From Marsupella aquatica (Eukaryota; Marchantiophyta): a DNA stretch of 64,000 bases. Shown here piece by piece: positions 36,797 through 47,734 of this stretch (positions within the stretch are counted from its first letter, which is position 1; each line of letters starts with the position of its first letter). The stretch is taken from the NCBI GenBank assembly GCA_973895155.1, contig OZ316897.1, positions 8,060,001 through 8,124,000 on the forward strand, given 5' to 3'. The position numbers and the translations under genes are program-made. Below the pieces are notes generated by a model. That model had not been told where the DNA came from and searched no databases. It worked only from the letters and a program-made list of their open reading frames with translations.

Positions 36797-37873
36797 ATGG
36801 CGGCCGCAAATGGGAGGCGACCTGCTCTGAAATTGCCAATTCCAGCCAGGGATTCTAGTAGCTTCAACAGAATGATGAGTCCTGCAGCGATGCCCCTCCC
36901 TCTGCCCCCTTCCGCGGCTTCCTCTCCTGCCGGCTCTTACCCTCCACAGTATGCGTTCACTCCCAGCCCGGGCGGGCAGTTCAGGCTGCCTTTCCCACCG
37001 TCGCAGGAGAGGGATGTGCAGCTGGAGGATCTGGAGAGATGTGGGCTGTTAGGGTGCGGAAGCGAGGGGAAAGTCTACAAGGTGCGGCACAAGAAAACCG
37101 GCAAAATGTATGCGCTGAAGATCATCCAGGAGAAGCACGAACCGGCCTTGATGAGGCAAATCATTAGGGAAATGGAGATTCTCAAGGGGGCGAATTCGAA
37201 GTACATCGTGCAGTGCTTCGGTGTTTATGAGAAGGGTGGTGAAATTTCGTTCGTGCTTGAGTATATGGACGCTGGAACTCTAGCAGATGTGCTCCAAAAG
37301 CAGAAGAAAATATCCGAAAAGTACCTCGCTGAGATGACCAAACAAGTGCTGACTGGATTAGTATATCTCCACAAGAGGAAGATTGTGCACCGGGACATAA
37401 AGCCGTCGAATCTGCTTCTCAACCATAAACGGGAAGTAAAGATTGCGGATTTCGGAGTGAGCACAGTGCTGGCTCACACCATGGCTCAGTGCAATTCTTT
37501 TGTAGGCACTTGTGCTTACATGAGTCCCGAAAGATTCAATCCAGATGGGAATGGGGGCAACTACGATGGGTATTCGGCTGATATTTGGAGCTTGGGGCTC
37601 ACTCTTTTAGAATGCGCAATTGGGCGATTTCCGTGCCTGCAGCCTGGGGAGAATCCGGATTGGCCCACTCTCATGTGCGCAATTTGCTTGGGAGATCCTC
37701 CGTCTCCACCACCCGATGCCTCACCTGAATTCAAAGATTTCATCCGGCGGTGCTTGCAAAAGGATCCCTTGCTAAGACCTCTAGCTGCAAAGCTTCTAAC
37801 TCATCCGTTTCTTCTCAAGTACGAAGGATACCCTGCTGATCTTACTGCCATACTACATTCCCTTCAATTATGA
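36797..37873 (+). CDS. MAP kinase kinase, plant group C/D type, intronless
   Basis: Dual-specificity kinase that phosphorylates MAP kinases in stress or developmental cascades. A single 358-codon exon starts at the ATG at 36797. Visible: an N-terminal MAPK-docking motif (RRPALKLP, residues 7-14), a Pro/Ser-rich leader, the P-loop GCGSEG (86-91), catalytic Lys108 (YALKII), HRD 198-200, DFG 218-220, and the plant-type activation-loop S/T-x5-S/T (Thr228 and Ser234), then SPERF. Plant MKK4/5 and MKK7/9 genes are also intronless. The activation-loop end VGTCAYMSPERF resembles the MKK7/9 group and the leader resembles MKK4/5, so this may predate that split (inference). All catalytic residues look intact. 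Confidence 0.95.
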   Translation: MAAANGRRPALKLPIPARDSSSFNRMMSPAAMPLPLPPSAASSPAGSYPPQYAFTPSPGGQFRLPFPPSQERDVQLEDLERCGLLGCGSEGKVYKVRHKKTGKMYALKIIQEKHEPALMRQIIREMEILKGANSKYIVQCFGVYEKGGEISFVLEYMDAGTLADVLQKQKKISEKYLAEMTKQVLTGLVYLHKRKIVHRDIKPSNLLLNHKREVKIADFGVSTVLAHTMAQCNSFVGTCAYMSPERFNPDGNGGNYDGYSADIWSLGLTLLECAIGRFPCLQPGENPDWPTLMCAICLGDPPSPPPDASPEFKDFIRRCLQKDPLLRPLAAKLLTHPFLLKYEGYPADLTAILHSLQL

Positions 37874-39034
37874 ATGGCTCTTAGTCCGTTGATGCAGCTG
37901 GAACTCGGTTCAGGTCATGGTATGCTCACACTCCGTAGATCCAGTTCCTCTCTCCCTAAATGGGATGATTTAGGGCCTTCCAAGCGGGTCACATTGACAG
38001 GAAGAGAAAGTTTTTTGCCTTTCAAAGGGCACACCTAGCAGCGATGGCCTTGCAATGCTTTTGCCCTCACATGACGTTTTTCGTCGCCGGGATACACAGG
38101 GCCAAGCATTGCAACGTCTATCTGCGATTCGCATCATGATTGCAAGTGAGGTCAAACAAGGATTGTTTGCTGTCTTCTTATGGGCTTGCTTGTATTCTCC
38201 ACGATTCTTTTTGTATTAGAGGAATTCTCAGTAATTCTTGCAGCTGTTACCGAAAAGAGGTGCGGATGATGGAGTTTGTAGAGGGAATATTGAGGAGGGT
38301 TTGGTAGTTGATGTTCCCTATAACATCTGGGACCAGTGTCTCTGTGAATAAACTGTCCTTGTAAAATAGTTCCCTCCGATGATTGTGCATTTCCTTTTGC
38401 AGAAAGGATTCGTTGGTGACGATGGAGCCTGAAATTGATGGGTCGTTCGTGTGGAAGATAGGTGGACATTTTTACTGTAGCTAGAGCAATCTCCACCCTT
38501 ACTTGAAGTGTCGGCAGTTGATGATTCCAGATGGTTGTTACAGTTTTAGAAGTAAGGAAAATATCCTGCGGACGTAATCGTAGCAATAACTTTTGGGTTG
38601 AAGTTGGAGCTGATACTTAACCCTTTCATTTTAGTCGTTTCTCACGACATGCGATAAGGGACCTCGATCGGCCCTTACGAAGGAAGAGCTGTGTTAATGC
38701 ACGTACATAAAGCTTCATGGTTCAGCAACTTACTCACTGTCTTGCTATCATCAAATACTAAGTCGGTGCTACATTGCTCTGAGGGCTATGGGTCTCAATC
38801 CTTCTGAGCTCCCACTCGTGGGTTTGTCAGGTTTGTCCAGCAATGTGACAACCACCCGTTGAGAGCTCTTCAGGCAATTTGTGCATATCTGGTACATCTG
38901 GATGACGGCATCACTTTTCAGAGAGTGGTCTTTGTAATTTGATGAGACGTTTTTTCTTCAGCCGGGATACGCGTGCCGTTTTTGTTGAGATAACACTGTG
39001 AGGAATGTGAGTTCATGTGGTCCCAATCAAACTT
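37874..39034. other. MAPKK 3' UTR and spacer
   Basis: No frame with recognisable motifs on either strand. The 144-codon minus-strand frame around 38152-38586 has no family signal and overlaps the likely 3' UTR. Confidence 0.4.
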
Positions 39035-39171
39035 ATCTGCTTCCTGAATTTTATACTCAAGAAAACTAAGACGTGCTATCTGCTTCCTGAATTTTAAACT
39101 CAAGAAATCTACGACGTCCTATCTGCTTCCTGAATTTTAAACTCAAGAAATCTAAGACGTCCTATCTGCTT
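39035..39171. repeat. 43-bp tandem repeat, three copies
   Basis: Units start at 39035, 39078 and 39121, with a partial fourth at 39164. Each reads atctgcttcctgaatttta, then actcaagaaa and a aagacgtcct-like end. The copies are nearly identical. Confidence 0.9.
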
Positions 39172-39262
39172 ATCAGTGTACATTCATATCATGTTATTGT
39201 GACTTTGAGTTGCTCTTTTTCAGTTATAACTTGGTGCAGAGCTAGTTCCCATCTCTAACCCC

Positions 39263-39826
39263 ACAACACCCCCTGTTTTGGTTGTCTGTCAAACCCAGCC
39301 GATGATCATGCTTTGCATTGTGGTCGATCCCCATATGTTGCGAACATTGTCAGGTGTGAGAGTTTGCTCGTTCATGCATTCTCTTGAAGTAGCTCCTAGC
39401 GGCCTCTTGGTGCGTAGGTGAAGCTGGTTCCCTAATGTACAGCAGAGCAGCAAATGCTTACCTGTTAGTCGCAATGATGTGCGAGGCAAACTTGCCAGAG
39501 TATGAAGGATTACTCTAGGTTGATGAACTGTACACTTATTAGGTTGTCTTATCGGGGCTGATTTACAATAAATTTGACACCTGAAGTCTTACTGCGTTCT
39601 GTCATGCCACAAATGTGGGGTCTGCCAGAGTGATCAAAGTTACCTATGTGTATGCCTGATATGTTCCCGGGCAAAGAACGACAGATCGTGAATTACGACG
39701 GTGTACATCGGGAACCGCTTGCTTCTTATGGTAAAGGCAATGTGCCATTCATTTTAGTGCGACTGTCGATTTACACGGATGGTGGCTTCCTTTGGTTTGA
39801 CAGACAACCAAAACAGGGGGTGTTGT
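39263..39826. mobile_element. 564-bp element with perfect 33-bp terminal inverted repeats
   Basis: Bases 39263-39295 are the exact reverse complement of 39794-39826. The arms start acaacaccccctg and end ctgtcaaacc. The interior is not palindromic. Clear target-site duplications are not visible. On the right, the text aaaacaggggg followed by tgttg also looks like a polypurine tract meeting an LTR start. The alternative is therefore two retrotransposon ends in opposite orientation. Confidence 0.6.
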
Positions 39827-40181
39827 TATGACATCGTGACTCTCAAAAGAAACTCTCCTCGAGGTGGAAACTTACCTCGAAATGGATCAGATGGTTGATT
39901 ATGCTTCAAAGGACCAGCACCAAAAGGCTTCGTCTGACCTATATTTCATGGTCCTTAGAATAATAAATTCAATTGTTGGTCCCATTAAGTCTTGATCAGT
40001 TCAGGCAGGGAATTTACACCTGAATGGCATTGTAAATTCCGATCTATTTCGTATGCTCATACTACCTCTCGTTCACAATATGAACCTATCCTCCGCATTA
40101 ACGAGAAAAAAGAAGCAAGGGTGTATGTGAAATTGCAAATGCCACTCACCTGCATTCAATTAGAAGCTTAAAATCATTTCT

Positions 40182-41353
40182 TTGCCTCTGATTAACAAAG
40201 TTCGTGAAGATAAAACCCAGCTGGATGCTACCTTTCAAATGTGGCAGAGTTTTCTGTCGAATTTGACTCTTATGGACAGATTGAGCTTAAAACCTCACCG
40301 TTTCCTCAACTTTCCTCTTCAATCCATCCATGTGATCATCGTTGATTATTTCCAGAAGGTAAACTGATTACATTCCTTCAAAGCGACTTTCGTGCAAATT
40401 GCTCGATAGTGCCATATATGGTTCTCTGTTGGCACCAATAATTGCTCTACTGGTTGCCCAGGTGGATTTGAATCAGTTAGTTCTGAAATCTACGCAGTCT
40501 AAAGCTAGTTCAGCTGACACAAATTCTACTTTATGCACTAAAACGTACTCGACTAATGGAAAGCATGAACGCGTGCAAAAATTTGTATACAATGGTTTAA
40601 GTTGTTGACTTCGGATGAATACCTCTCCATGGCGTTGTTGACCCAACTTATTGTAAGGCTTCTGCTTATCCAGCTATAGAGTCGAAAATATGACAGCCAA
40701 TCTGGAGCCACAAGTACAGTTTGCACATTCATTAGCAAGTATGCGGAGATATTTCGTCATGAATGATGCTGGACGGTGTGTCAAACATAGCCTGACGTTG
40801 CATGTCCCTCTTTTCTCTCTTGTGCAATGTCCCTGTCTTTGGCCGATGTGACTTTGACATTCTTTCCAATTTGATTGAAATCACGACCTTTATGGATAGT
40901 TTATGGCAAAAGATTACACAACACTTTGATGCTTTTCAGCTGTTTGCCGAATCTTTGGGTTCCGAATTTGGGAAATATTAATCCCGAGACAGAAACTATA
41001 GTAAAAGAACTTGAGGAGCTGATTCAGTTATTACCATTTACTTCTGTAGATCTGTTTATAGAGAGATGTTTGGAGCGTTGCAGAACAGATTACAAACTAC
41101 AATCTCAGCAAAGAGGAGTCCAAAATCCAGACTGTAATTTCCGCAAATTGTGCAAATGATGGCTCCAGCATGGGACACTGGCGAATGTCGTGTCAAATTC
41201 TTGAGGTCGAATCGAGGTGAAGATGGCAGGAACACAAAAATCAAACAAATATTAAAGTCTGCAGGACCCAGGCAAGGCTTCTATCCTCAAGGCAGGCTAG
41301 TTGAAAGCTTTACACAGTTTTCCTCTATACCCATAATGGTAACCAGCCAATAA
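40182..41353 (+). CDS. Possible unrecognised spliced gene
   Basis: Several plus-strand frames follow one another with plausible splice sites: one ends at ...YFQK before gtaaac near 40360; one opens after ttgcccag near 40462 (VDLNQLVLKSTQS); and another near 40925-41156 reads NINPETETIVKELEELIQLL. A further frame runs to 41353. I recognise no family and could not fix the phases, start or end. The composition looks protein-like, but chance is not excluded. Confidence 0.2.
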
Positions 41354-41749
41354 GTCTGGTCGACACCATCAAAAGTTATAATAGAAGGTTGAGCCAAAAA
41401 ATGCAATGGTCTTCATTCAATTTTGACATGCTGTTTTTGAGTGATAGAAATGAGAACTTGAAAAATTGAAAGGAATAAACCAAAAGTGATTTGGTGTGGA
41501 TGGCTTACCAAGCAAGAAGAAAAACCAGGAACCAATCATGACCCTTCATCAAAATATTGTTTTTTGGACACCATCAGATCTATCCATATACCCCATCCCT
41601 GACCCCATCTAAAATAAATCTCTACCCAAGTTGCCGTTTAGCCTGCTGTCACCTGCCTGAGGTTAAAAAATTAATTAAATTCATTTACATTTATGTTCTT
41701 TAAATTTAAACACTTAGAAAAAAACCACAACATGGTTTTCTCACCCTTG

Positions 41750-41970
41750 GCATATTTTTACTCCTGGACAATTTTTCCTCTCCTCTAGATCTTTTTTCAT
41801 CTAGTTTGACATCTTTTCTCATCTCGATATCTTATCTTTTTCTCAGCTCGCCATCTTTTCTCTCCTTGACTTCTTTTCCACACCTCTACATCTATTTCAC
41901 TCATCGACATGTTTTTTTCATCTCGACATGTTTTTTTCCATCTCAACATCTTCTCTCACCTCAACATCTT
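41750..41970. repeat. Pyrimidine-rich degenerate tandem repeat
   Basis: About nine units of 18-24 bp follow the pattern tcatctcgacatctttt with substitutions. Long polypyrimidine DNA of this kind can form triplexes, but no function is implied. Confidence 0.75.
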
Positions 41971-42104
41971 TTGTGCAACACACAGACATCCAGGTAATTG
42001 TAGATAATTTTTGAAAACATCCAAACATTGAGGGATAGATAATGTAGAGGGAGATAATTTTTGGCTAGTTGTAGAGAATTTTTGCTCTAACCTGGCAGTT
42101 TCAC

Positions 42105-42378
42105 TCAAGACTTGTTTTGGTTCCTTCTTCTGTATTGGCCTCTTGGTCTTGGTTTTTTGCCATTCTTTGAGTTTCCACTCATCATTTGAGTCTGGTATCT
42201 CCCCTTACTAGAGTAGCGATCTCCACGATTGCTAAGCACCAAGGTGAGGAAAGGACTTGATTGAGGACAACTTAGGCAACCCTCCAAAGCAGAAGTGTCC
42301 AGTAAGCTGCCAATTGGAGGTGGCCCTTGACTGACCCATCTGAAAGCACTCGCACCAGTACACACCAAACAAGCCTGT
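42105..42378 (-). CDS. Unassigned possible terminal exon
   Basis: On the minus strand an acceptor (cctaatgacag) precedes an open frame of about 89 codons that ends in TGA. It finishes in a very basic tail (GKKPRPRGQYRRRNQNKS). A second protein-like minus frame (42777-43001) lies upstream. I could not link them or recognise a family. Confidence 0.2.
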
Positions 42379-43660
42379 CATTAGGCTATGTAGCCTCATC
42401 AGGCAATATAGCCAGCTAATAAGGTGCTCACATATCCGGATCTTGAAGGGGGCTAACTTACAGTTCCCCACTTGTCCCACAATTCACACTCACCAAAAAT
42501 GGCCAGCTGCAATTCAAACTACAAGAAAAACTACCGAGTCAAGTGCACTTGCCAAGAGCAGCTGCAGAGACGTTTGATCAAAAGTGAGATGGATGATTGC
42601 GGTCATTGATTGGTGTTGTTGGGCTTTGTCTTGCTAACTTGTGCAGTGGAGGACTGTCAGCCTAACCTGAAAACCCACAGAAGACTTATGGCAAGCTCTT
42701 TCAATCTTAAAAGGTTGATTTATCTCAATAGCACAAAGACAGCACAATGGAAACCCAAAAAGAACATTCTGCATATTTAAACTACAATCTTATGGTGAAC
42801 ATGAACACCATCCCTATTAATTTCTAAACAATATTTCTCACACTTTGAAATTGAAGATCCAATAGCTTGCGCCTCCCATGGCCATTGTTTGCCGTCCTCC
42901 GCCACCACCCCTCTTGCTAGCCATCGCTTGATTGCATTCAATAACATATATTGATCTTGGGAGGCAATTACCAAAAATTGTAGGAACCACGTGCGATCCA
43001 AAATAACTATTTTTAATAAAAATAGATTAGGTTTTCAGAAAGCATAAGAGGTAAAATAAATTATTATAAACTGAAACTTATAATCTATTCTCTAATTATA
43101 CATGCACACTGTTTATCATAAGTAAAATATACCATTAATATTGAAAATAGAGAATATTTGAACAATATTTTTTTGAAACCTAGAAGTATTAAAATTAGAG
43201 TAGGGTTGGAATTACTATCCTAAAATATACTGAGTGACACTAAGTTTACCCTCCATGACGTTGATCTTTTGGATCTTGGCAAGGCCTTAGGTTTCTTGTC
43301 TCAATGCCATTTTGTAAATAAATGATGGAATAAAAAAGAATGGGATTGAATATTGTAGCTGTTGTTTAGATATATTTCTTACGGAGTTAAGGTGAGGATT
43401 AGCTACAGTACTTGCCTTGGAAGATACTTTTTGTCATAAGTTTTCACAGTTAGAGATATGAATGTTAGATTCTCTTATATAGCTAATAAGTCACTACTTT
43501 GCTTTATTAGAAAATTAAGAAAATTTATTTCTTGTATTGTATTGGAGAGCAATGAAAGTTTCATGGCCCGTTTCATGGTTGATAGAGAGAGAAAACCAAA
43601 TCTGAGCATGAGTAGTGGAATACGTACCCACATTAAAGTAAGGGATCGTGGGCTTGAAAG

Positions 43661-43855
43661 GAATGACAAAGAGTTATAGCACACTTTCATGTGAGGACCA
43701 TTGTGCCTTGGGAGGTTAACTTAGTGTATATTTGGGGTACCAAGTGGACAGCTTGAATGACATAGAGTGATAGCACTTTCATGAGTAAGGACCATTGCAC
43801 CTTGGGGGTTAACTTAGTGTATATTGTGGGGTACCACGTGCACAATTTCAGTGAA
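43661..43855. repeat. 94-bp tandem duplication
   Basis: Copies start at 43661 and 43755. They share gaatgaca, agcac, tttcatg, aaggaccatt, ttaacttagtgtatatt and ggggtacca. Scattered differences are present. Confidence 0.85.
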
Positions 43856-43984
43856 AACCCTATCAACTTATTTGATAACTTTGGTACTCACAAAGTTGGT
43901 GACAAAGTAAGGTCCGTACTTACCACATGGCATAAGGTACAAAGTCAAAGCCATCACCAACTTTGAGAGTACTTAGGGCATTTC

Positions 43985-44280
43985 AAAAGGCAAATTGATA
44001 ACTTTGACTTTGTACTCTGGGGTAAAAGTAGTCAAGACGTCATGGTGATCCTGAGTATGGCATGAGGTCTTTCAGGTTCAAGGTCGCCAAGTCATCAAAC
44101 TGGTTCAGTAATGTAATTGAAACCAACTGTAAACACTACAGAGACCATTTACACGCCACATTTTAGTCAAAAGTATAAACATTGTTATCTAAGTCAATTT
44201 AAATGTTCTGAGAAAGTCCATCCAAGCGTTGCTGGTCCATCTGGGCTTCGTAGACAAAGTGTGGGTCAGTCCATGCTTTA
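43985..44280 (-). repeat. Dispersed repeat family A, copy 2
   Basis: Reverse complement of the repeat at 23330-23740, about 20 kb away, with roughly 80% identity by eye. Landmarks on the minus strand: cccagatgga, cttggatggacttt, atttaaattgact, ccttgaacctgaaagac and cttgactactttt. Confidence 0.75.
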
Positions 44281-44732
44281 GTTTCATACATTGTGCTTTA
44301 AAAGTTTTGCCTCTAAAAGTGAAGACCTCTACTGGCTACACGAGCATCACAAGTTTTGTCCTCCTTATGCATTGTGGGTGCCTGAGAAGATCCTGTCTAT
44401 ATGGTCTGTATATATGGTCTACAGTTTTCAATTCCCCACTTCTCATAGACCCTATCCTGTTGATCGAGTTGCTACACTTCGAGGCTAGGCCAGAGATTAA
44501 TTTCTACAGCTGACTTGCCAATTCTTTTGTCAAGATCAGTCCATCGTCTTGCCTGCTGGAGATTGACTGTTTTTGGGGATCGTTTTCTTGTCCTTCGTGC
44601 CTAGAATAGTTTACGACTGTAGTACTAAACAGGTCACGCAATTCTTTGAACAATGTCAACTTTATCATTGATGGGGCCAATTCCCAACACACTAGCTGAG
44701 GAGTCTACTTTGCAGCAGCGGTGAAGAAGGTA

Positions 44733-45298
44733 CAGTGAGACCTCGGTAATGGGCCATCATTGCAATAAATTAGGCAAATTGCAGGTACTGGTAAGTGCAA
44801 CTGAACAAGGACTTCGCATTTATCAGAATCATGATAAGTGCAATTCTTCCCTTCACTTGCACTTCTCAATAGACTGCAACTTGAATGGGTCCAGTACTTA
44901 CAAGGGCAATTTAAATGGTTACACTATTGGTAACTGGAATTCTCTAAGCAATTTTGACTTACTAATAAGTGCAATGTGAATGAACTTAATTTTGCACTTA
45001 GTGGGAATTTGCAATTTACATGGGGAAAGTTGACATGACCGATCCATCAGACCAATGTGATAAGTGCAATTCGTGCATTCACTTGCACTTCTCAATAGAC
45101 TGCAACTTGAATGGGTGCAATACCTACAAGGGCAATTTAATGGTTACACTAACTGGTAACTGGAATTCTCTAAGCAATTTTGATTTACTAATAAGTGCAA
45201 TGTGAATGAACTTAATTTTGCACTTTAGTTAGTGGGAATTTGCAATTTACATGGGGAAAGTTGACATGACCGATCCATCAGACCAATGTGTCTCACTG
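44733..45298. mobile_element. Candidate non-autonomous pogo/Tigger-like element
   Basis: The left end cagtgagacctcgg and the right end gtctcactg form a 9-bp inverted repeat (CAGTGAGAC). The left end follows TA, the pogo/Tc1 target; the right flank is TG, so the duplication is imperfect. The body contains a 226-bp tandem duplication (44833-45058 and 45059-45290). There is no transposase frame. The CAGT and acctcgg terminus resembles the pogo family. Confidence 0.5.
44833..45290. repeat. 226-bp tandem duplication inside the pogo-like element
   Basis: Two long, nearly identical copies. Each starts gataagtgcaattc and ends gaccaatgtg. The second copy has small insertions. Short inverted texts (ttgcactta and taagtgcaa) recur within each copy. 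Confidence 0.9.
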
Positions 45299-45576
45299 TG
45301 TTCCATCTCATATCATCAATGCTACACAAATGTTCTTGCACTTTTCTGCAAACTCAGTTATCAAGGCTGCACTTATCAGGTCTCAAGTATGTTACCCGTA
45401 TGTATTAAACAAGGCACACACAACTCTTCAATCTCAACTGTACCTTTGATGGGGGCTAATTCCACCCTGTCTGGGGAGAACACTCCATAGGAGGCTGCTG
45501 GTAAAATCACACATCAAAATGTGATAATATAAGATCTGCATTCATTGATTTAAAGGAAATAACTAGATTAAAGCTT

Positions 45577-45987
45577 ATCATGGTATGGAGGGATGTCATA
45601 TTTGATGTGTAGTTATTGAGACCCAGCATTATCATGGTATGGAGAGATGTTGTAAGCCATATACATCACATTTTGATGTGTAGTTAGTGAGACCCCAGCC
45701 CCAGCATTATTATGTTATGGAGGGAATGTTGTACATCTCCTATGTGTCATATTTTGATGTGTAGTTAGTGAGATCCCAGGTCTGGAAGGATGTTGTACAC
45801 TGTAATATTTTGATGTGCAATTAGTGAGACCCCAGGTATGGAGGATATTGTAGTGTAATATTTGGATGTGCAATTAGTGAGACCCAGTTATGGAGGGATG
45901 TTGTAACACTGAAATATTTTGATGTGCAATTAGTGAGACCCAGGTATGGAGGGATGTTGTAACACTGAAATATTTTGATGTGCAATT
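45577..45987. repeat. Tandem array of about 60-bp units
   Basis: About seven degenerate copies of a unit with ggtatggagggatgttgtaa, then atattttgatgtgcaatt and agtgagaccca. The last copies are the most alike, which suggests recent growth at that end. Confidence 0.85.
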
Positions 45988-46121
45988 ACTAACCCCAGCA
46001 GGAGCAGTGGAAACGTACAACGTTGAAATGATCAACCGGCCTTCTTGTTGGCTGACATGCAACCTGCCATGTGTACAATGCTAATTATACGTATTGGCTA
46101 TTTAAGCCTGTTTAGTGCTGC

Positions 46122-46435
46122 CCATACCCAAACATTCTGCTGCAGCATGATCTACCCCCTAGCTGATCATGTGGCCCGAATCAAATCTTGTCTTGGATTT
46201 GACGCTACTAGAGCTCTTCAACTAATCTGACTAATGAATGACAAAGTTGGCTTTTTGGCAGCCATACAAAAGTCATTTTGCGATCTGGAAATGTGGACAA
46301 AAAACTTGGCCCATACCCAAACATTCTGCTGCAGTATGTTCTACCGACCTAGCTAATCATGTGAATAAAAAATCTTGTCTTGGATTTGACGCTACAGCTC
46401 TTCTACTTATCTGACTAATGAATGATGAATTTGGC
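46122..46435. repeat. Direct repeat of about 120 bp
   Basis: Copies at about 46122-46243 and 46311-46435 share ccatacccaaacattctgct, gatcatgtg/aatcatgtg, cttgtcttggatttgacgct and ctgactaatgaatga. The spacer near 46260-46310 matches text at 57329-57382 (agccat, gtc-ttttgcga, aaatgtgg, caaaaa). Confidence 0.8.
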
Positions 46436-47734
46436 TTTGGGTTTGCATGAACCACCGGCCCTTGACGTACATATCCTAAGGAACATGGATAGTTCTAGGA
46501 AATTGTACTAGCTTGAACTCTTCCGATCCTGAGAATATAACTGAAATGCTAAAAAAAAATTCTGATTGCTACAATTCTAACTGGACGGTGCACTTCAGGC
46601 GGATATGGCTTGGGTCCTCAGCTTCGTCAAACAGTAATTAACCAAATTTCACAGGCAGGTCAGAAGGTCATGATCTATGTAGCTAATGGCTTTGGGTTTT
46701 TGGATTGGACCACCGGCCATGCGTGGACAAAAAGCAGGCAAGTCACGGATACTTCAAGGAAATTCTTGCTGCGCTTCACATTGCTGGGAATAGATTATCT
46801 AATAGAATTAATATCTGTACTCATCACCAGTTCATTGCTAGCATAAATTTACATGTCAATTGCAATTCAGTCGAATATGTCTTTGGGCCCTCGAATTCTG
46901 CTTGTAGTAGTAACCAAATTCACGGGTGTATTCACGTGTAGCCGAGCCTTCGGATAACTTCCATCTTTTCTTTCCCACATGAGGCATCCCACCGTCCTCT
47001 CTATGTCCGGCTTAATTGTTTTATTCCGATCCTGGTCGGACTAGTCTGAAGCTATCATCCAAGGTCATCATCGTGTCAGGCCGCGATTCATGCTGGATCT
47101 GGAAGGTATAATGACATGTACATCTGGACAGCATGATCGACGAAAAAATCCCCCCAAGAGATCATCTCGAGACTAATGTCAGAGCGATCACACTCTCGAC
47201 TTTGCTGAATGGACCTCGAAGGTCACATAAAGTCGCCCAGCACGAGTGGTTAAAGCTCCAGAACTCGATGATCATTCAATCGATCCCCGAAACTTCAAAA
47301 ACATTGTCACGAGTCTACTTGTCGGTGTAATCACAGTGCCACTAGGCTTTCATGAAATGCCGACTTCATCCAGCTCAACCCATCGTTGATTTGTAGTACT
47401 GTTATATAGTTTCAACAGCTATATGCAGCCTCATTAGCGTAACTGCGCCTGTTCCCAAGTCTGCATACTCAGCTTAAAATATCGTAATAGAGAAGTTGAA
47501 AAAAAGGTGTCGACGAGCTTAGCAGTAAGTATAAAGAGTTCGAGGACGAGTTCCGTCAGCATCGGTTTGGAATTGTGAGCTGTTATTGTGAGCTGTTTAT
47601 GTACACGTGCATACTAATTACACATGATCGTTACATCATTTTGGTCAGTTGGCTGCAGGAAGGTGAATTGAATGATCGGAGGAATGAAGAATGAAAAGAT
47701 ATAGTAAAGAAGCGGGAATATTGCATTTGAGCGA
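46436..47734. other. Spacer upstream of the LysM-GH18 gene
   Basis: No frame with recognisable motifs. The tract near 46600-46760 repeats short text from the direct repeats above (ggctttgggttt, accaccggcc). Confidence 0.4.
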
